Shown here: positions 5,850-7,679 of the stretch, piece after piece
Position numbering within the stretch: the stretch's first letter is position 1
Layout: every line of letters starts with the position of its first letter
Program-made: the position numbers and the translations under genes
Assembly (NCBI GenBank): GCA_045541355.1
Contig: JAZQIW010000058.1
Coordinates: 1-7,679 of the forward strand
Direction: 5' to 3'
DNA from: UMGS1387 sp045541355
Lineage (GTDB): Bacteria > Bacillota > Clostridia > Oscillospirales > CAG-382
DNA length: 7,679 nt
The notes under the pieces: generated by a model
The model's database searches: none
Seen by the model: only the letters and a program-made list of their open reading frames with translations
What the model was told of the DNA's origin: nothing

Positions 5850-6302
5850 ATGAAAAAAATTGCAAGCTTTACGGTTGACCACACAACTCTCAGCGAAGGC
5901 ATTTACGTTTCACGTATTGACAAAGACATCACAACCTACGATTTGCGTACAAGAAAACCAAACGGCACGGATTTTATGGATCACTCCACAATGCACACTT
6001 TAGAGCATATGTTTGCAACATACGTACGCAACTCCGAAATTGCCGACGATGTTATATACTTCGGCCCTATGGGTTGTCAGACAGGCTTTTACCTGCTGAT
6101 AAGAAATGCCGACAACGAAAAGGTGCTTGAAATCACAAAGAAGGTGCTTGAAAATATCTGCAGGCACGAGGGTGAGGTTTTCGGAAACTCTGCCGTTGAA
6201 TGCGGGAACTACAAAACTCTTTGTCTTGAAAAAGCAAAAGACGAAGCAAAAAAATACCTCGACATACTCAATTCAAAAAAACACAGCTTTTGTTACGATT
6301 AG
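5850..6302 (+). CDS. luxS: S-ribosylhomocysteine lyase LuxS (AI-2 synthase)
   Basis: LuxS cleaves S-ribosylhomocysteine to homocysteine and DPD, the precursor of autoinducer-2, as part of the activated methyl cycle. The protein has 150 residues, at the short end of the family. The metal site is intact: HTLEH gives His49 and His53 with Glu52 as general base, and Cys118 in ECGNYKT is the third ligand. Cys76 in GPMGCQTGFYLL is the catalytic cysteine. The N-terminal SFTVDHTTL and LRTRKPN segments match the family substrate-binding region. GGAGGT (5838-5843) lies six bases before ATG 5850. It sits 21 bases after the GH127 gene with no promoter or terminator between them, so cotranscription is likely. 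The partner enzyme Pfs/MtnN is not in the window. Confidence 0.96.
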   Translation: MKKIASFTVDHTTLSEGIYVSRIDKDITTYDLRTRKPNGTDFMDHSTMHTLEHMFATYVRNSEIADDVIYFGPMGCQTGFYLLIRNADNEKVLEITKKVLENICRHEGEVFGNSAVECGNYKTLCLEKAKDEAKKYLDILNSKKHSFCYD

Positions 6303-6310
6303 CGGAATTT

Positions 6311-6346
6311 AAGGTGTTGTCTTTATGGCAGCACCTTTCACTTTTT
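6311..6346 (+). terminator. Intrinsic terminator of the GH127-luxS operon
   Basis: AAGGTGTTG (6311-6319) pairs with CAGCACCTT (6329-6337), nine pairs including one G-U, around a nine-base loop. A T-rich tail, TTCACTTTTT, reaches 6346. It begins eight bases after the luxS stop, as expected for an operon end. Confidence 0.8.
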
Positions 6347-6522
6347 AAGCACATCTTCGGAATATGGCAAAAACAAGCTCATTTTAAAGAAAATACGAGA
6401 AAATACCCGTATTTTTGAATTTCATTTTGTAAATCCCAGTATGAGATATAAAGAGTATACGAGAGTATTTGGGCGAATTTTAAAGAAATAAAAGTAAATT
6501 ATCAAAAAGTGCAAAAAATGTG
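6347..6522 (+). other. AT-rich gene-free spacer with short repeats between luxS and rplM
   Basis: I see no credible coding sequence, tRNA or riboswitch here. It contains a 12-base perfect direct repeat, ATTTTAAAGAAA, at 6381-6392 and 6477-6488, and an eight-base repeat, ATACGAGA, at 6393-6400 and 6457-6464. A weak hairpin has AAAATACG (6390-6397) pairing with CGTATTTT (6408-6415). It lies wholly upstream of the rplM promoter, so any role would be at DNA level or in an unrecognised small RNA. Confidence 0.5.
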
Positions 6523-6550
6523 TTGACATTCAGAAAAAAAGTGTTATAAT
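6523..6550 (+). promoter_or_regulatory. Strong sigma-A promoter for rplM-rpsI
   Basis: Perfect TTGACA (6523-6528) and perfect TATAAT (6545-6550) are separated by 16 bases, with A-rich DNA just upstream of the -35. Transcription should start near 6557, giving a leader of about 37 nt. That is too short to hold a complex autoregulatory structure such as the Bacillus L13 leader. The consensus strength fits ribosomal protein expression. Confidence 0.88.
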
Positions 6551-6593
6551 GATTAAGGTCAAAAAAAGATTGAAAAAAATGGAGGAAACAATT

Positions 6594-7019
6594 ATGTCTA
6601 CATTTATGGCTAAAGCTAATGAAGTAGAACGCAAGTGGTATGTTATCGACGCGGCAGGTAAGCCCCTCGGTAAGACAGCGGTTAAGGCTGCTGACATCCT
6701 TCGCGGCAAGCACAGACCTGAGTTCACACCTCACGTTGACTGCGGCGAATTTGTAATCGTTATCAATGCTTCAAAGGCAGTTCTCACAGGCAACAAGCTC
6801 GATAACAAGTATTATCGTCATCATTCCGGCTGGATCGGCGGTCTCAAGGAAGTAAGCTACAGAGAGCTTATGGAAAAGAATCCCGAACAGGCTATCATGC
6901 TCGCAGTAAAGGGCATGCTTCCCAAGAACAGCATCGGTGCCAAGAGCTTAACAAGACTCAAGGTATACGCAGGCAGCGAACACAACAATGCGGCTCAGCA
7001 GCCTATTGTTCTTGACTAA
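6594..7019 (+). CDS. rplM: 50S ribosomal protein L13
   Basis: L13 is an early-assembling protein of the large subunit that binds 23S rRNA. The 141-residue length is normal. Diagnostic segments are ERKWYVIDAAGKPLG, ILRGKHRPEFTPHVDCGEFV, the YYRHHSGWIGGLK block and the family signature VKGMLPKNSIGAKSLTRLKVYAG. The protein ends in AAQQPIVLD, close to the usual L13 C-terminus. ATG 6594 is chosen because GGAGGA (6581-6586) lies seven bases upstream; the frame is open further upstream, but that stretch lies inside the promoter and leader. It is the first gene of the classical rplM-rpsI operon, 20 bases before rpsI. Confidence 0.98.
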   Translation: MSTFMAKANEVERKWYVIDAAGKPLGKTAVKAADILRGKHRPEFTPHVDCGEFVIVINASKAVLTGNKLDNKYYRHHSGWIGGLKEVSYRELMEKNPEQAIMLAVKGMLPKNSIGAKSLTRLKVYAGSEHNNAAQQPIVLD

Positions 7020-7039
7020 GAGTGAAAGGAGTAATGACA

Positions 7040-7441
7040 ATGTATACAAGTGCAAAACCTTATTTCTACGGCACAGGTAGAAGAAAGAGCTCCGTAGCTC
7101 GCGTACGTCTCCTTGCAGGCAAGGGCGTTATCACAATCAACGGCAGAGATATCGACGATTATTTCGGTCTTGAAACATTAAAGCTTATCGTTCGTCAGCC
7201 CTTCGGCGTTACTAAGACAGAAGGTACTTTTGATATCGTTTGTACAGTAACAGGCGGCGGTGTTGCAGGTCAGGCAGGTGCTATCCGTCACGGCGTAGCA
7301 AGAGCACTTCTTCAGGCTGACCCCAATTACAGAGCAGCCCTCAAGAAGGCCGGTTTCTTGACAAGAGACCCCAGAATGAAGGAAAGAAAGAAGTACGGCT
7401 TAAAGGCAGCGAGACGCGCTCCTCAGTTCTCAAAGAGATAA
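7040..7441 (+). CDS. rpsI: 30S ribosomal protein S9
   Basis: S9 lies in the head of the small subunit, and its C-terminal tail reaches the P-site tRNA. The 133-residue protein shows YFYGTGRRKSSVARVRL at the N-terminus. The family signature GGGVAGQAGAIRHGVARAL is at about residues 79-97, followed by TRDPRMKERKKYGLKAAR. It ends in the conserved basic QFSKR, whose terminal Arg contacts tRNA. ATG 7040 is preferred because AGGAG (7027-7031) lies eight bases upstream. The in-frame GTG at 7022 and ATG at 7034 are too early or too close to that site. It is cotranscribed with rplM. Confidence 0.98.
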   Translation: MYTSAKPYFYGTGRRKSSVARVRLLAGKGVITINGRDIDDYFGLETLKLIVRQPFGVTKTEGTFDIVCTVTGGGVAGQAGAIRHGVARALLQADPNYRAALKKAGFLTRDPRMKERKKYGLKAARRAPQFSKR

Positions 7442-7466
7442 TTATTGCCCTACCGGGCGTACTTAC

Positions 7467-7497
7467 ACAGCACTCACGAAAGTGGGTGCTGTTTTTT
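7467..7497 (+). terminator. Intrinsic terminator of rplM-rpsI
   Basis: CAGCACTCAC (7468-7477) and GTGGGTGCTG (7482-7491) form a ten-bp stem with one G-U pair, capped by a GAAA tetraloop and followed by six T (7492-7497). This is a textbook strong terminator 26 bases after the rpsI stop. A small GCCC/GGGC hairpin (7447-7458) precedes it. Confidence 0.93.
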
Positions 7498-7519
7498 GTT
7501 TTATTTATTCACATTATTG

Positions 7520-7528
7520 TGATATAAT
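7520..7528 (+). promoter_or_regulatory. Extended -10 promoter for the downstream gene
   Basis: TGATATAAT is an extended -10 element (TGn plus a perfect TATAAT at 7523-7528). The candidate -35 at 17-base spacing, TTTATT (7500-7505), is poor, which is tolerated by extended -10 promoters. It lies just after the rpsI terminator and about 100 bases before the next start codon. Confidence 0.55.
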
Positions 7529-7629
7529 GATACCAATTCGATAAACTTGAATTTATCTAACTGTCAGAGGATGTTAATTGGGAATATTTAATAGAACATA
7601 TTAAGCAAAATATAAATTTAGAGGTTTTT

Positions 7630-7679
7630 ATGGTAATAAGGTTAGCAACGAAAAATGATATTGAGATAATCGTAAAACT
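7630..7679 (+). CDS. Probable GNAT-family N-acetyltransferase, first 16 codons only
   Basis: Only 16 complete codons are present before the window ends, reading MVIRLATKNDIEIIVK. The pattern of an Ile-Arg-x-Ala-Thr start followed by a D-I-E-x-I-V helix is the typical beginning of GCN5-related acetyltransferases, whose first strand and helix have this shape. GAGG (7621-7624) lies five bases before the ATG. The catalytic and acetyl-CoA binding motifs are outside the window, so the family call is tentative and the substrate unknown. Its DNA is clearly more AT-rich than the ribosomal genes beside it. Confidence 0.55.
   Translation, partial: MVIRLATKNDIEIIVK

Noticed and set aside
6435..6473. CCCAGTAT to AGTATTTGGG as a long hairpin
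   Set aside because: Only about five end pairs form before multiple mismatches, so it is not a credible structure.
6557..6593. Possible L13 autoregulatory leader upstream of rplM
   Set aside because: The leader is only about 37 nt, A-rich and shows no stable stem.
1..7679. CRISPR arrays, tRNA or rRNA genes, insertion sequences, toxin-antitoxin or phage-defence genes
   Set aside because: No regularly spaced repeats, cloverleaf patterns, transposase motifs or defence-type domains were seen on either strand.

Overview
The window looks like chromosomal DNA of a low-to-moderate GC Firmicute, most likely a clostridial gut-type anaerobe (Oscillospiraceae/Ruminococcaceae-like). This rests on the rimP-nusA-ylxR-ylxQ-infB gene order, strong GGAGG-type ribosome binding sites, consensus sigma-A promoters and a cytosolic GH127 enzyme. 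The exact taxon is inference. There is no CRISPR array, insertion sequence, tRNA or rRNA.

Region 1 (1-3397, minus strand) is the transcription/translation operon rimP-nusA-ylxR-ylxQ-infB. It is read right to left and infB runs off the left edge. A good promoter lies at 3369-3397, followed by a leader of about 85 nt. The leader carries a 10-bp hairpin and an interrupted T-rich tract, which resembles a weak attenuator. rimP probably starts at TTG. NusA carries a large acidic insert in its N-terminal domain, encoded partly by a perfect hexanucleotide microsatellite.

Region 2 (3398-6346, plus strand) diverges from region 1. A sigma-A promoter (3457-3486) drives a 770-residue GH127/DUF1680 glycoside hydrolase with no signal peptide. 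luxS follows 21 nt later and an intrinsic terminator closes the unit at 6311-6346. The two genes therefore look like a bicistronic operon linking a putative beta-L-arabinofuranosidase-type enzyme to S-ribosylhomocysteine lyase (AI-2 synthesis). The hydrolase has an extra C-terminal segment with a ricin-type QxW motif.

Region 3 (6347-7497, plus strand) begins with about 175 nt of gene-free AT-rich DNA with short repeats. A near-perfect promoter (TTGACA-16-TATAAT) then drives rplM-rpsI (ribosomal proteins L13 and S9), ended by a strong GAAA-loop terminator. Region 4 (7498-7679) is AT-rich, with an extended -10 promoter and the first codons of a probable GNAT acetyltransferase that leaves the window.

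Most of the window is conserved housekeeping DNA, and I found no convincing new multi-gene system. The points most worth a second look are the rimP-nusA leader hairpin, the acidic NusA insert with its microsatellite, the GH127-luxS pairing, and the C-terminal extension of the GH127 protein.
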